In this document: piece after piece, positions 10,070 through 22,643 of the stretch | Position numbering within the stretch: position 1 is the stretch's first letter | Layout of the letters: the number at the start of each line of letters is the position of its first letter | DNA from: Polynucleobacter asymbioticus | GTDB taxonomy: Bacteria; Pseudomonadota; Gammaproteobacteria; Burkholderiales; Burkholderiaceae | Assembly: GCF_018687575.1 (NCBI RefSeq) | Contig: NZ_CP061297.1 | Location: forward strand, 1,774,369 to 1,838,368 | Length of the DNA: 64,000 nt | Reading direction: 5' to 3' | Notes under the pieces: model-generated | What the model was told of the DNA's origin: nothing | What the model saw: the letters and a program-made list of their open reading frames with translations, nothing else | Database searches by the model: none | Program-made: the position numbers and the translations under genes

Positions 10070-10100
10070 AAATCTATAAATAGATTTCCCAAATGGGAAA
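10070..10100. promoter_or_regulatory. Two palindromes upstream of the CobW gene
   Basis: Two adjoining inverted repeats: AAATCTAT-AA-ATAGATTT (10070-10087, perfect) and TTTCCC-AAAT-GGGAAA (10085-10100, perfect). They sit 15 bases before the chosen ATG and after the xerC stop. Either may be an operator for a metal regulator; the second could also be a hairpin ending xerC transcription, though no T-run follows. Confidence 0.45.
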
Positions 10101-10121
10101 CCTTCTATCTTACCGAGTTCC

Positions 10122-11123
10122 TCAGGCTTTGCCAGCCTTTGCGCGAGGATGGGCTTTATCGTATGCCTGCGCTAGGTGCTGGAAATCTAAAGAGGTATAA
10201 ATCTGGGTGCTAGCAATGCTGGCATGCCCCAGCATCTCCTGCACTGCCCGTAAATCTTGGGACGATTGCAGGACATGGCTAGCGAAGCTATGGCGCATCA
10301 TATGTGGGTGCACATGGGTTGGTAGACCGGCTCTCATTGCCAAAGTTCGCAGGCGTGCCTGCACCGTCCGAGGGGATAAACGCGCACCCGTAGCGGAGAT
10401 AAATAAAGCTATCGATACATCCGCTTGCTCTAGTTGATCACGGATCGTACGCCAGACTTTGAGAGATTGCATTGCAGGTCCGCCAATTGGGACTGAGCGG
10501 CGCTTGCCACCCTTACCCAAAACCGTTACTTCTGCTGCATCCCAATCCAACCAGCCAGCAGATTCATGTTGACGATCTTTGCTTTGCATCACATCAATGC
10601 CCAGCAACTCTGATAGTCGTAAACCAGAGGAATACAGCAAATCAATGATTGCTGCGTCACGTATCGTCTCTAAATCCTTTTTTTCTTCAGCCTCTTTTAG
10701 GGCTTGATTTACTAAAGAGAGTGCCTGTTCAACCGAAAGTGCTTTAGGTAAAGACTTCAAACGTTTAGGAGCTTTCACATCATCGACTGGATTAGCTACT
10801 AGGTTTGCAGTCACCCTGCCTGCTTGGGCATCGCGACGCGCGTCTTTCTCGGTTAACCAGTCATACCAACCGCGCCATGCAGACAGCGCTCTTGCAATCG
10901 TACGAGATGATTTTCCCTTCGCATGCAAACGGCCTGCCCAGCGACGCACATGAGCATTTGTTACCTTTAGCAAGTCAACGGCATCATCCGTTGCCAGTGC
11001 TTGCAACTCACCCAGATCCATGCGATACGCTTTGAGCGTATGAGGTGAGAGCTGCCTCAATACATGCAGCTCGTGCAAATACTCCTGCACCAAGGGATGA
11101 AGATCAGCTGGTGCTTGGCTCAT
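10122..11123 (-). CDS. xerC: Tyrosine recombinase XerC
   Basis: 333 residues. With XerD it resolves chromosome dimers at dif. The N-terminal SAM-like core-binding domain contains QYLHEL/LSPHTLKAYRMDL, and the catalytic domain has the full set: Arg in YSSGLRLSELLG, Lys in VLGKGGKRR, His-x2-Arg in HMMRHSFASH, His in MLGHASI and Tyr in TQIYTSLDF. Preceded with a 20-base overlap by the DUF484 gene, which is the usual partner of xerC in proteobacteria. A housekeeping XerC, not a phage integrase. Confidence 0.95.
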   Translation of the reverse strand: MSQAPADLHPLVQEYLHELHVLRQLSPHTLKAYRMDLGELQALATDDAVDLLKVTNAHVRRWAGRLHAKGKSSRTIARALSAWRGWYDWLTEKDARRDAQAGRVTANLVANPVDDVKAPKRLKSLPKALSVEQALSLVNQALKEAEEKKDLETIRDAAIIDLLYSSGLRLSELLGIDVMQSKDRQHESAGWLDWDAAEVTVLGKGGKRRSVPIGGPAMQSLKVWRTIRDQLEQADVSIALFISATGARLSPRTVQARLRTLAMRAGLPTHVHPHMMRHSFASHVLQSSQDLRAVQEMLGHASIASTQIYTSLDFQHLAQAYDKAHPRAKAGKA

Positions 11124-11778
11124 AAGCCTGGATACGATCCAAAGCTGCAGCAGTCAGTTCAGCAATCTGACGTAAATAGAATGCGCCCATGTCGGCGGTA
11201 AAGCGCGACTCGTCTTTACTTGCCAGCAAAAGGACGGCTGGCGATTGCACCACGCCAATACTCTTACCTAATGGCAAACCAATCGCCACCATACTTTGCC
11301 ACTCAGGATCAATGCTTACCTGCGTTGCCAGCAGATCCACACTTGCAGCTGCCAGCTCCTTAGCGGAACCACATAACGGCGTATCAATCCAGGGGCCAAA
11401 TGCTGTATTGGGCGACAAGAGTTGTGCGGACTCCACTTCAAATACTTCTGCTAAGCCTGTAGTCACTGCAGACTCTACGTCTGCTTTTGTGTTTGCAACC
11501 ATCAAACGTAATAACCAAGCCACCAAACTCTGTTGAGTCTTGTCATTACGACTACCGAAATGCAGCATCTCACTCAAGCGACGATTGAGCTCTTGATTCT
11601 GTGTACGCAACAGAGTCATCTGGCGCTCTTGCAAGGAGATCGCGCGATCTTCATGAGGATGCTTCAAGCGAATTTCATTTAAGAGATTGGCATAGCGCTC
11701 AAAGAAACCGGGGGTTGCACGCAACCACTCCGCTACCAATTCTTCTTGCTCAGCTTGCTTAGGATCGATCGCGCTCAT
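11104..11778 (-). CDS. DUF484 family protein
   Basis: 224 residues, GAF-like fold family of unknown biochemical role. The N-terminus EWLRATPGFFERYANLLNEIRLKHPHE is the conserved DUF484 opening (WL...P.FF), followed by a basic coiled coil with SLQERQMTLLRTQNQELNRRLSEML and a C-terminal GAF-like region containing IGLPLG and VLLLASKDESRF. Overlaps xerC by 20 bases, the conserved dapF/DUF484/xerC neighbourhood of other proteobacteria, although here dapF lies 9 kb away. Confidence 0.88.
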   Translation of the reverse strand: MSAIDPKQAEQEELVAEWLRATPGFFERYANLLNEIRLKHPHEDRAISLQERQMTLLRTQNQELNRRLSEMLHFGSRNDKTQQSLVAWLLRLMVANTKADVESAVTTGLAEVFEVESAQLLSPNTAFGPWIDTPLCGSAKELAAASVDLLATQVSIDPEWQSMVAIGLPLGKSIGVVQSPAVLLLASKDESRFTADMGAFYLRQIAELTAAALDRIQAYEPSTS

Positions 11779-11812
11779 CTATGTCTTTCTCGCTTATTTT
11801 TTATTTAACTAT

Positions 11813-13281
11813 TTAGCTCAGCTTCTTACGCAGCAACTCATTTACTTGGCCTGGATTGGCTTTACCTTGCGAAGCTTTCATGATCTGGCCCACCAAAGCA
11901 TTAAATGCTTTTTCTTTACCAGAACGGAACTCTTCTACCGACTTCTCGTTAGCTGCCAATACCTTATCGATCAGGGCTTCAAGCTCACCACTATCGCTAA
12001 TCTGCTTCAAACCCTTAGCGTCAATCACTTGATCAACAGTACTAATAGCCTTACCTGCGATGGCCTCTTCCCACAGAATTGCAAAGATGTCTTTTGCAAT
12101 CTTGTTAGAAATAGTGCCATCTGCAACGCGGGTTAATAACGGCGCCAAATGCTCCGCTTTCAAGGGTGCAGCTGAAGTAGCAATACCGGCACGATTCAGT
12201 GATGAAGCAAACTCACCTGCAATCAAATTAGCCGCAGCCTTTGCCAGAGGCTTACCAACAATCGCAAGCAGCTCTTCAAATACCTTGGCAGTATCGCGAT
12301 CTTGTGTAAGCAATTGTGTGTCGTAGGCGCTCAAGCCAAATTCACTTTGCCATTGCTCTCGTAGCTGTGCTGGTAATGCCGGCATCTTGCTGCGTACATC
12401 AGCAATCCATGCGTCATCAATCACCACCGGCAATAGATCAGGATCCGGGAAATAGCGATAGTCATTAGCATCCTCTTTACTGCGCATGCTCCGGGTTTCT
12501 TGACGATCAGGATCGTATAAACGGGTTTCTTGTACGACTGTGCCGCCATCTTCTATTAATTCAATTTGACGACGCACTTCATATTGAATCGCTTCTTCTA
12601 AGAAGCGGAAGGAATTCAAGTTCTTAATTTCGCAACGAGTGCCAAATTCTTTTTGGCCTACAGGTCGAACAGATACGTTGGCATCGCAACGGAAAGAGCC
12701 TTCTTGCATATTGCCATCACACACCCCAAGCCAAACTACTAAGGTATGAAGTGCTTTGGCATAAGCCACCGCTTCAGCTGCGCTGCGCATCACTGGCTCA
12801 GTCACAATTTCTAGCAATGGTGTGCCGGCACGATTTAAATCGATGCCACTAGATGCTTCGCCGTGCGGCCCCAAGAAGCCTTCTTCGTGAACCGACTTAC
12901 CTGCGTCCTCTTCCATGTGGGCGCGCGTGAGCTCAACTACTTTGACTTGATCGCCGACTAAGATTTCAAGATGACCGCCCACAACTACAGGTAGATCCAT
13001 CTGGCTAATCTGGTAGCCCTTTGGTAGGTCGGGATAGAAGTAATTCTTACGCGCAAAAATACTTGCAGGCGAAATCTTGGCATTCACTGCCAGACCAAAA
13101 CGAATGGCATGCTCAACTGCTTGGCGGTTCAGCACAGGCAAAACCCCTGGCAACGCTAAGTCAACAGCACAGGCTTGTGTATTGGGGCCTGCACCAAAAC
13201 GCGTACTCGCACCACTAAAAATTTTGGATTGCGTCTGTAACTGCGCGTGAGTCTCTAGACCAATAACGATTTCCCACTGCA

Positions 13282-13285
<4 letters not shown>
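11813..13285 (-). CDS. gatB: Asp/Glu-tRNA amidotransferase subunit B
   Basis: 490 residues. With GatA and GatC it converts misacylated Glu-tRNA(Gln) or Asp-tRNA(Asn) into the cognate amide-tRNA. It has the kinase-like GatB core: [15 protein letters not shown] at the N-terminus, [55 protein letters not shown], and the C-terminal YqeY-like tail with [13 protein letters not shown]. The ATG overlaps the gatA stop by 4 bases. Confidence 0.97.
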
Positions 13286-16195
<2,910 letters not shown>

Positions 16196-16219
16196 TTGAC
16201 TTAAGCGTCGATTAGGGAA

Positions 16220-17149
16220 TTGCAACATAGCGCTCCTCCTCTTTTCAGACAAGGCGTTCCAGCTTTAGTCAAACTGATTGTCTGTCTATCGATCAGCATC
16301 GCATTGATGTTGATCGATTTTCGTTTTAAAGCACTTGATCCGATTCGCAATAACGTCAATTGGTTATTGCGTCCTTTAGAGTATGTGATGATGATGCCGC
16401 GCAATGCATACGATGCCAGCTCTGAATATTTCACAACACGCGGAACGCTTGATAAAGAAAATCAAGAAATGAAAGTGCGTCAAGCAGAGCTTTCTTTGCT
16501 TGCAAATCAATCTGAGTTTCTGCTTCTAGAAAACCAAAATCTCCGTCAGTTGATGGACTTGCAAAAGCAGGTGCCTTTCAAAACATTACCAGTCGAAATT
16601 TTATTTAATCCACCCAATCCAATTTCTCAACGCATTGTGATTAACCGTGGGAGCGATGATGGCCTTAAGCTGGGCAATCCCATTGCGAATGATTCAGGCA
16701 TCTTGGGCCAAGTGGTGCGTATTTATGATCGCTCTGCAGAAGTATCGCTACTAGAAGATCGTGACTTTGCAGTACCAGTTCAAGTTGCACGCAACGGCTT
16801 AAGGGCCGCTGTTTTTGGCGCAGGTCGCGGCAATCCACTTGAGCTTCGCTACCTTCCCGTGGCCAGCGATTTAGAAGTGGGCGATGTATTGATTACCTCT
16901 GGTATCGATGGCATCTACCCTCCTGGGTTTGCGGTAGCCGTAATTAGTCGCATTGAACGCAATGCAGATAAAAACTCATCAAACGTTTTTTGTGAGCCAG
17001 TTGCGCCAGTCAATCGCTATCGCCAGGCCTTAGCCCTGCTTTACGATCCGCAATGGGATGCCAAAGCATCTGCCGCAAGTAGTAAGCCTGGCGCACCACT
17101 GACTAATACTCCAGGTCGTCGCCAAACTCGTGCGCGAGGAATGCAATGA
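16220..17149 (+). CDS. mreC: Rod shape-determining protein MreC
   Basis: 309 residues. Bitopic inner-membrane protein whose periplasmic part scaffolds the elongasome. One membrane helix (about residues 12-30, LVKLIVCLSISIALMLIDF) is followed by a coiled coil (ENQEMKVRQAELSLLANQ) and the two beta-barrel domains with NRGSDDGLKLGNPIAN and SGIDGIYPPGFAVAVI. Start appears to be TTG at 16220, 24 bases after mreB. Ends in a 4-base overlap with mreD. Confidence 0.95.
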   Translation: MQHSAPPLFRQGVPALVKLIVCLSISIALMLIDFRFKALDPIRNNVNWLLRPLEYVMMMPRNAYDASSEYFTTRGTLDKENQEMKVRQAELSLLANQSEFLLLENQNLRQLMDLQKQVPFKTLPVEILFNPPNPISQRIVINRGSDDGLKLGNPIANDSGILGQVVRIYDRSAEVSLLEDRDFAVPVQVARNGLRAAVFGAGRGNPLELRYLPVASDLEVGDVLITSGIDGIYPPGFAVAVISRIERNADKNSSNVFCEPVAPVNRYRQALALLYDPQWDAKASAASSKPGAPLTNTPGRRQTRARGMQ

Positions 17150-17670
17150 TCGACTTTCAAAGCGGCTATATCCTGCGCCCGGTCAGTCCGGTCTTTATTT
17201 ACTTCAGTCTGTTTTGTGCGCTACTACTCAACCTGTTGCCTATTGGAAATTACGGCTGGGTTCCTGACTGGCTCATTATTTGCATCGTGTTCTGGAATAT
17301 TCACCAGCATCGCTATGTTGGCGTCATCATTGCATTCATTCTTGGTATGCTGATGGACGTCCACAACTCTGACTTATTGGGCCTTCACGCATTTAGCTAC
17401 TCATTAGTGGCATATATCGCCATCTCTTGGCATCGCCGCATCATTGCCTTGACAGTTTTAACGCAAGCCCTGCATTTACTACCCATCTTCTTATTAGTTT
17501 CCTTATTTCCAGTGCTGGCTCATTGGCTATTAAGTGGTGAGATTTATTGGTGGGCTTTAACTGGTGCTATTCAGGCTCTAATTGAGGCATTACTGTGGCC
17601 TTTAGCAACGCGCATCTTGTTGTCACCTCAACGTCGTCCTATTGACGTTGATCACAACCGTCCAATTTAA
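17146..17670 (+). CDS. mreD: Rod shape-determining protein MreD
   Basis: 174 residues with five or six membrane helices. Its role is membrane assembly of the elongasome with MreC and PBP2. The segment LGMLMDVHNSDLLGLHAFSYSLVAY is the family hallmark (a G-x-x-x-D charged residue in a helix). Positioned between mreC (4-base overlap) and mrdA (8-base gap). Confidence 0.92.
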   Translation: MIDFQSGYILRPVSPVFIYFSLFCALLLNLLPIGNYGWVPDWLIICIVFWNIHQHRYVGVIIAFILGMLMDVHNSDLLGLHAFSYSLVAYIAISWHRRIIALTVLTQALHLLPIFLLVSLFPVLAHWLLSGEIYWWALTGAIQALIEALLWPLATRILLSPQRRPIDVDHNRPI

Positions 17671-17678
17671 GTAGCGCC

Positions 17679-19586
17679 ATGGTTTCGTTTAAAAAACCAG
17701 ACCTCGACTCCTTTCAAGAGCGCATACATATTGCGACCCTGTTTGTCACTTTCTGCTTCCTATTGCTCATCACCCGTCTAGTGTGGCTGCAAATGGTGAG
17801 TCATGGCAAATATGCCCTGCTCGCAGAAAATAATCGTATTGCCCTAGTTCCAGCACCTGCGAATCGCGGTCTTCTCATAGATCGCAATGGCATTGTGATT
17901 GGCAGAAACTATTCGGCGTTGACCTTGGATGTGAATGCAGCAGAGGTTAAGGGAAACGTAGATGAGCTGATTGATGAGCTATCCCAAATCGTATTAATTT
18001 CTCCGCGGGACCGCCGCAATTTCAAGCGCTCCCTAGAAGATTCTCGAAAAATGGGCACTTTTCCACTCAGATCCATGCTTACCGAGGCTGAAACTGCCCG
18101 ATTTATGGCCAATCGCTATCGCTTCCCCGGGGTAGAGATCCGCGCCCGCAGCTTCCGAGAGTACCCCTACAACGAGCTAGCCTCCCATTTAATTGGCTAC
18201 ATTGGGCGCGTTTCTCAAAGAGATAAAGAGAAAATGCAGGCCGAAATTGAGAACTCCAAAGCAGACGATCCCGATGCTCTGCAGGCCTCTTTTTTGCCAG
18301 GCATTCAATACGTTGGCAAGATTGGTCTAGAGCAAAGTTACGAAACAGTTCTTCGTGGCGTGCCAGGATATGACCAAGTAGAAATTACTGCAGGCGGCAA
18401 ACCAGTGCGCACACTTTCTAGCTCGCCTTCAATCCCCGGAAAAAATGTGGTGCTGTCAGTTGATATCAAACTGCAATATTTAGTAGAACAACTTTATGGA
18501 AATTTCCGTGGCGCATTTGTTGCGATTGAACCTGAGACTGGGGACATCTTGGCATTTGTATCCAAGCCCAATTTTAATCCCAATGATTTTGTTGAAGGCA
18601 TTGATTCGGTAACGTGGAAAGAGTTGAATGAATCACCTCAAAAGCCACTCTATAACCGCCCCCTCAAAGGAATCTATCCTCCAGGATCAACCTATAAACC
18701 ATTCATGGCACTGGCTGCTTTAGAAACCAAAAAGCGTACACCATCACAATCTATTTCCGATCCAGGTTATTTTGATTTCGGCAATCACACCTTCCGCGAT
18801 GATAAAAAAGGTGGGCACGGTATTGTCGATATGCAAAAGTCAATTGTCGAATCTTGCGACACTTACTACTACCTACTTGCGCGCGACATGGGCGTGAATA
18901 TGATGCACGACTTCATGAAGCCATTTGGTTTTGGGCAAATCACTGGCATCGATTTACAAGGCGAATCCAAAGGCGTACTGCCATCCACTGAGTGGAAGAA
19001 AAATACCTTCAAAAAACCAGAGCAGCAAAAGTGGTATGAAGGTGAAACTATTTCTCTTGGAATTGGACAGGGTTACAACGCATTCACTATTTTGCAGTTA
19101 GCCCATGGAATGGCGAATTTGGCAAACAATGGCATTGTGATGAAGCCGCACTTGGTGAAAGCCATTGAGGATCCATTTACGAGAAATCGTACTCTTACAA
19201 CTCCGAAAGAAAGCTATCGCATTGATCTTGCCCCGGAGAATATTGAGGTGATTAAAAAGGCAATGCTTGAAGTGAACATCTCCGGAACATCTGCATCCGT
19301 ATTTAAAGGTGCTGGATATCAAGCGGGCGGTAAAACAGGAACGGCTCAAGTCTTTAGCTTAAATTCAAAAGAGTACAACCATGGATCAACCGCAGAATTT
19401 TTAAGAGATCATGCTTTATATGTTGCGTTTGCTCCCATAGATAAGCCAACTATTGTGATTGCTTTAGTTGTAGAGAATGCAGGATTCGGAGCACAGCATG
19501 CTGCGCCGATTGCACGTAAAGCACTTGATTTTTATCTTGAAGGTAAATGGCCCAAGGAGATTCCTGAATGGAAAAGAGCGCCATAG
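17679..19586 (+). CDS. mrdA: Penicillin-binding protein 2 (peptidoglycan transpeptidase)
   Basis: 635 residues. Elongation-specific class B PBP anchored by one N-terminal helix (about residues 17-37). The pedestal domain contains ANRGLLIDRNGIVIGRN and the dimerisation-linked RSFREYPYNELASHLIGY. Transpeptidase motifs are all visible: SxxK as PPGSTYKPF (about residue 330), SxD as VESCDTYYY in place of SxN, and KTG as GGKTGTAQ (about residue 550). Overlaps mrdB by 19 bases. Confidence 0.97.
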   Translation: MVSFKKPDLDSFQERIHIATLFVTFCFLLLITRLVWLQMVSHGKYALLAENNRIALVPAPANRGLLIDRNGIVIGRNYSALTLDVNAAEVKGNVDELIDELSQIVLISPRDRRNFKRSLEDSRKMGTFPLRSMLTEAETARFMANRYRFPGVEIRARSFREYPYNELASHLIGYIGRVSQRDKEKMQAEIENSKADDPDALQASFLPGIQYVGKIGLEQSYETVLRGVPGYDQVEITAGGKPVRTLSSSPSIPGKNVVLSVDIKLQYLVEQLYGNFRGAFVAIEPETGDILAFVSKPNFNPNDFVEGIDSVTWKELNESPQKPLYNRPLKGIYPPGSTYKPFMALAALETKKRTPSQSISDPGYFDFGNHTFRDDKKGGHGIVDMQKSIVESCDTYYYLLARDMGVNMMHDFMKPFGFGQITGIDLQGESKGVLPSTEWKKNTFKKPEQQKWYEGETISLGIGQGYNAFTILQLAHGMANLANNGIVMKPHLVKAIEDPFTRNRTLTTPKESYRIDLAPENIEVIKKAMLEVNISGTSASVFKGAGYQAGGKTGTAQVFSLNSKEYNHGSTAEFLRDHALYVAFAPIDKPTIVIALVVENAGFGAQHAAPIARKALDFYLEGKWPKEIPEWKRAP

Positions 19587-20719
19587 GAAAAGCGAAAAAA
19601 ATATTTCTGAGTATTTTTAGCGGGCTTGATCGCCAGCTAGGCCTTATTTTACTTGGCTTAGCGGGAATTGGATTTATCATATTTTTATCTGCAAGTCAGA
19701 ATACGCCTGTTCGTTTTGAAGATGAACTGCGTAACCTTGCTCTTTCATTTGCAGTGATGTGGGTCGTTTCACGTATTCCACCAAAATGGTTGGAGATGGC
19801 TGCAGTCTGGATTTATGGAATTGGGGTTGCACTACTCATTGCTGTTGCTGTGTTTGGATTGATTAAAAAAGGTGCGAGGCGTTGGCTTAACATTGGTTTT
19901 GTAATTCAGCCTTCCGAGATCATGAAAATTGCAATGCCACTCATGCTGGCCTGGTATTTTCAGAAGCGTGAAGGTATACAAAAATCTTGGGACTATGGAG
20001 TAGCAGCAATCATTCTTGCGATTCCGGTATTCCTGATTGCGCGTCAGCCCGACCTAGGCACAGCGCTCTTAGTTTTCGCTGCGGGTATGTATGTGATTAT
20101 TTTGGCGGGACTCCCATGGAAATGGATTCTGCCATTTATTGGCCTCGGTGCTTTTGGCATTATCTTGATTATTATTTTTGGCAGCACTATTTGCGCACAT
20201 GATGTTGTTTGGCCCTTCGTTCATAACTACCAAAAACATCGCGTCTGTACTTTGCTTGATCCCAGTAGCGACCCTCTTGGTAAAGGCTTTCATACTATTC
20301 AATCCATGATTGCAATTGGCTCTGGTGGATTTTTTGGTAAAGGTTGGTTTCAGGGTACGCAAGCGCATCTGGAATTTATTCCAGAAAAGCATACCGACTT
20401 CGTCTTTGCTGTTTTCTCTGAAGAATTTGGTTTGCTAGGCAACCTCGTCTTACTTGCTCTATTCTTTGCGCTGGTTAAAAGAGGTCTAGCCATCTCCGCT
20501 AGCGCACCTAATCTTTTTACCCGCTTACTTGGCGCATCAGTGACGATGATTTTCTTTACCTACGCCTTTGTCAACATTGGCATGGTCAGTGGCCTATTAC
20601 CAGTTGTGGGCGTTCCATTACCTTTTATTAGCTATGGAGGCACCGCTCTAGTCACACTGGGTTTTGGTGCTGGAATTTTGATGAGCATCCATCGTCATCG
20701 ACGTCTAGTGCAGAGTTAG
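19568..20719 (+). CDS. mrdB: SEDS peptidoglycan glycosyltransferase RodA
   Basis: 383 residues with about ten membrane helices. Polymerises glycan strands with PBP2 during cell elongation. SEDS hallmarks: GARRWLNIGFVIQPSEIMKI (about residue 100), RQPDLGTALLVFAAG (about residue 157), FIPEKHTDFVFAVFSEEFG near residue 275, and the closing LPFISYGGTALVTLGFGAG. A terminator hairpin follows 48 bases after the stop and closes the mreBCD-mrdAB operon. Confidence 0.97.
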   Translation: MEKSAIGKAKKIFLSIFSGLDRQLGLILLGLAGIGFIIFLSASQNTPVRFEDELRNLALSFAVMWVVSRIPPKWLEMAAVWIYGIGVALLIAVAVFGLIKKGARRWLNIGFVIQPSEIMKIAMPLMLAWYFQKREGIQKSWDYGVAAIILAIPVFLIARQPDLGTALLVFAAGMYVIILAGLPWKWILPFIGLGAFGIILIIIFGSTICAHDVVWPFVHNYQKHRVCTLLDPSSDPLGKGFHTIQSMIAIGSGGFFGKGWFQGTQAHLEFIPEKHTDFVFAVFSEEFGLLGNLVLLALFFALVKRGLAISASAPNLFTRLLGASVTMIFFTYAFVNIGMVSGLLPVVGVPLPFISYGGTALVTLGFGAGILMSIHRHRRLVQS

Positions 20720-20768
20720 AAATTTGGCAGCGGCATTCGCAAGCCTGCTGCCTAAATAGTGAAAATAA

Positions 20769-20795
20769 AAAAGCCCGGCATGCCGGGCTTTTTCA
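20769..20795. terminator. Terminator shared by mrdB and hup
   Basis: AAAGCCCGGCATGCCGGGCTTT forms a long perfect GC-rich hairpin flanked by A-run and T-run, so it can work on both strands for the convergent mrdB and hup genes. Confidence 0.93.
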
Positions 20796-20810
20796 TCAAC
20801 AATGCAAGAA

Positions 20811-21095
20811 TTACTTCTTACGCTTGTTAACTGAATCTTTAAATGCCTTACCAGCAGAAAACTTAACAGTTTTAGCAGCAGCAATTTTGAGTGGCTCGCC
20901 AGTTTTTGGGTTACGGCCCATACGTGCAGCGCGCTTACCAGAAGCAAAAGTACCGAAACCGATCAGTTGTACTGAGTCGCCTTTAGTAACAGCTTTAATG
21001 ATTTGCTCAATAGCAGAATTCAATGCAAATTCAGCTTTGGCTTTTGAGATCTCAGCGTCGTCAGCAATCGCTGCGATTAGTTCTGCTTTGTTCAA
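20811..21095 (-). CDS. hupB: HU-family DNA-binding protein
   Basis: 94 residues. Nucleoid protein that bends and compacts DNA as a dimer. Starts [18 protein letters not shown]; the arm signature [21 protein letters not shown] around residues 46-65 has the DNA-intercalating Pro. The C-terminal end is Lys-rich. HU rather than IHF because of the N-terminal MNKAELI and the lack of IHF-specific residues. Confidence 0.96.
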   Translation of the reverse strand: MNKAELIAAIADDAEISKAKAEFALNSAIEQIIKAVTKGDSVQLIGFGTFASGKRAARMGRNPKTGEPLKIAAAKTVKFSAGKAFKDSVNKRKK

Positions 21096-21207
21096 GTGAA
21101 GCTCCTTATAGATATTGATATCAGCGCACCTTGCGCTTACATGATTTTAACCACAAAAAATTACAAAAATAAAGCTGCATCACAGCAAATTTTTTTATAA
21201 CTACTTT

Positions 21208-21573
21208 TTACTCTTCTATAACAGTCACATCTGATACAAAATACTCGGTATCGCCGAAACAACTTGTAGGCAATCCGATGTGCTGATCATATTTCAGGGC
21301 AACTTTTTTACCCAAATTAGCATTGATTTTTTGCGCCACAGCATCTTCGCGCACTGTAAAGAGGAATTTTTCTGACATAGTTCCCGGCATAGAAACCATG
21401 GCTAATTCACCTTCCCAGGTTTTACATACGTAGCCGCGATTGGAAAACTTCTGGACATAGCCTGCGCGCTCACCACTGCCATAGCTCCAATTAAGCATAA
21501 TCCAGGTATAGGCCGCCAAACCAGCTAAGCCAATCAATACAAGGCTTAAAAGCCATTTTATGAATCCATTCAT
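21208..21573 (-). CDS. Small single-pass membrane protein of unknown function
   Basis: 121 residues. One N-terminal membrane helix (about residues 5-28) and a soluble region, probably periplasmic, with one Cys in RGYVCKTWEGE and another in LPTSCFGDTEYF that could form a disulfide. No catalytic motif was recognised. Similar short proteins occur in Burkholderiales as unnamed conserved proteins (recalled, not checked). Transcribed leftward on its own between hup and the divergent lpxO-like gene. Confidence 0.75.
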   Translation of the reverse strand: MNGFIKWLLSLVLIGLAGLAAYTWIMLNWSYGSGERAGYVQKFSNRGYVCKTWEGELAMVSMPGTMSEKFLFTVREDAVAQKINANLGKKVALKYDQHIGLPTSCFGDTEYFVSDVTVIEE

Positions 21574-21708
21574 GTGATTTTCCTTAACAAATCCCCCATG
21601 CAGCCCTAATTAGGTGCATGACCTGTAAGCCAGTTTTGACCCCAATCAACATTTGAGCATATTCATTACAAAAATAGGGATGAAATAGCGGTCCATACAA
21701 ATTAAAAT

Positions 21709-21726
21709 ATTAGTGTTAACGCTAAT
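21709..21726. promoter_or_regulatory. Near-perfect palindrome in front of the lpxO-like gene
   Basis: ATTAG-T-GTTAAC-G-CTAAT reads almost the same on both strands (only the T/G pair differs). It ends 11 bases before the chosen ATG, a place suited to a repressor operator. No regulator was identified. Confidence 0.4.
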
Positions 21727-21737
21727 TGGTAAATTCC

Positions 21738-22640
21738 ATGGAACTTCGTCACTTTATCTTTCTGATTTTTGTTGTCTCGGCTATTTATGTCTATTTCAGA
21801 GGGAATGTTCGATTTGGTGTGGTGCGCTCTCTAACGGATTACCAAGTACTTTTAGCGCCAATCAATAGCCTGCTGTACTTATTTTCGAAAACTAAGGCTG
21901 GGGCATTTATTCCAGTTGCTGATTTTCCTGAAATGAAGCCCCTTCAAGATAATTGGCAAATGATTCGTGATGAGGCCCTCGCCTTAAATGCAGATGGCGC
22001 AATTGCTGCCGCTACGGGATACAACGATATTGGGTTCAACTCCTTTTTCCGCACAGGCTGGAAACGATTTCACCTCTATTGGTATGGGAAAGAATTGCCA
22101 TCAGCACAGCTCAATTGCCCCAAAACCGTTGCGCTCCTGAAATCCATCCCCTCGATCAAGGCGGCAATGTTTGCCTCCTTACCCCCTGGAGCAACGCTAG
22201 TACGCCACAGAGACCCCTACGCTGGCTCACTGCGCTATCACATTGGCCTTGTCACCCCGAACGATCCAAAATGCTTTATCGATGTGGATGGAGAGCGCTA
22301 CTACTGGAAAGATGGTGAGCCCGTGATGTTTGATGAAACCTATATCCACTTTGCTGCCAATGAAACTGATCACCAGCGCATTGTCTTGTTTTGTGATGTC
22401 GAACGGCCTGTTCACACTAAATTGGTGCAACTATTAAATCGCTGGTTTGGTCGCTACGTAATGAGTGCAGCCTCCTCCCAAAACGTTGAGGGGGAGAAGG
22501 TGGGGCTCGTCAACATTCTCTTTAAATACTTTTATCACCTTAGAGCGCAAGCTAAAAAGCTGAAAGCAAAGCATCGCGGCGTTTATTACATTGGGAAGTG
22601 GGTGCTCATTTTAGGGATTTTGTGGGCAATTTTTTGGTAA
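21738..22640 (+). CDS. lpxO: LpxO-like lipid A / aspartyl-asparaginyl beta-hydroxylase
   Basis: 300 residues from the ATG at 21738 (a TTG 12 bases earlier is a weaker choice). N-terminal membrane helix (HFIFLIFVVSAIYVYF) and another at the C-terminus. The Fe(II)/2-oxoglutarate hydroxylase core has HRDPYAGSLRYHIGL (metal His and Asp-like residue with the oxoglutarate Arg) and ETYIHFAANETDHQRIVLFCDV. Length and double membrane anchoring fit LpxO, which 2-hydroxylates a secondary acyl chain of lipid A. The aspartyl beta-hydroxylase name is the general alternative. The gene stands alone on + strand and meets the YggU-type gene tail to tail. Confidence 0.82.
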   Translation: MELRHFIFLIFVVSAIYVYFRGNVRFGVVRSLTDYQVLLAPINSLLYLFSKTKAGAFIPVADFPEMKPLQDNWQMIRDEALALNADGAIAAATGYNDIGFNSFFRTGWKRFHLYWYGKELPSAQLNCPKTVALLKSIPSIKAAMFASLPPGATLVRHRDPYAGSLRYHIGLVTPNDPKCFIDVDGERYYWKDGEPVMFDETYIHFAANETDHQRIVLFCDVERPVHTKLVQLLNRWFGRYVMSAASSQNVEGEKVGLVNILFKYFYHLRAQAKKLKAKHRGVYYIGKWVLILGILWAIFW

Positions 22641-22643
22641 GCC

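Noticed and set aside
10122..11123. Tyrosine recombinase as integrase of the tRNA-Phe array
   Set aside because: Its sequence and the DUF484 neighbour mark it as housekeeping XerC, 27 kb away.
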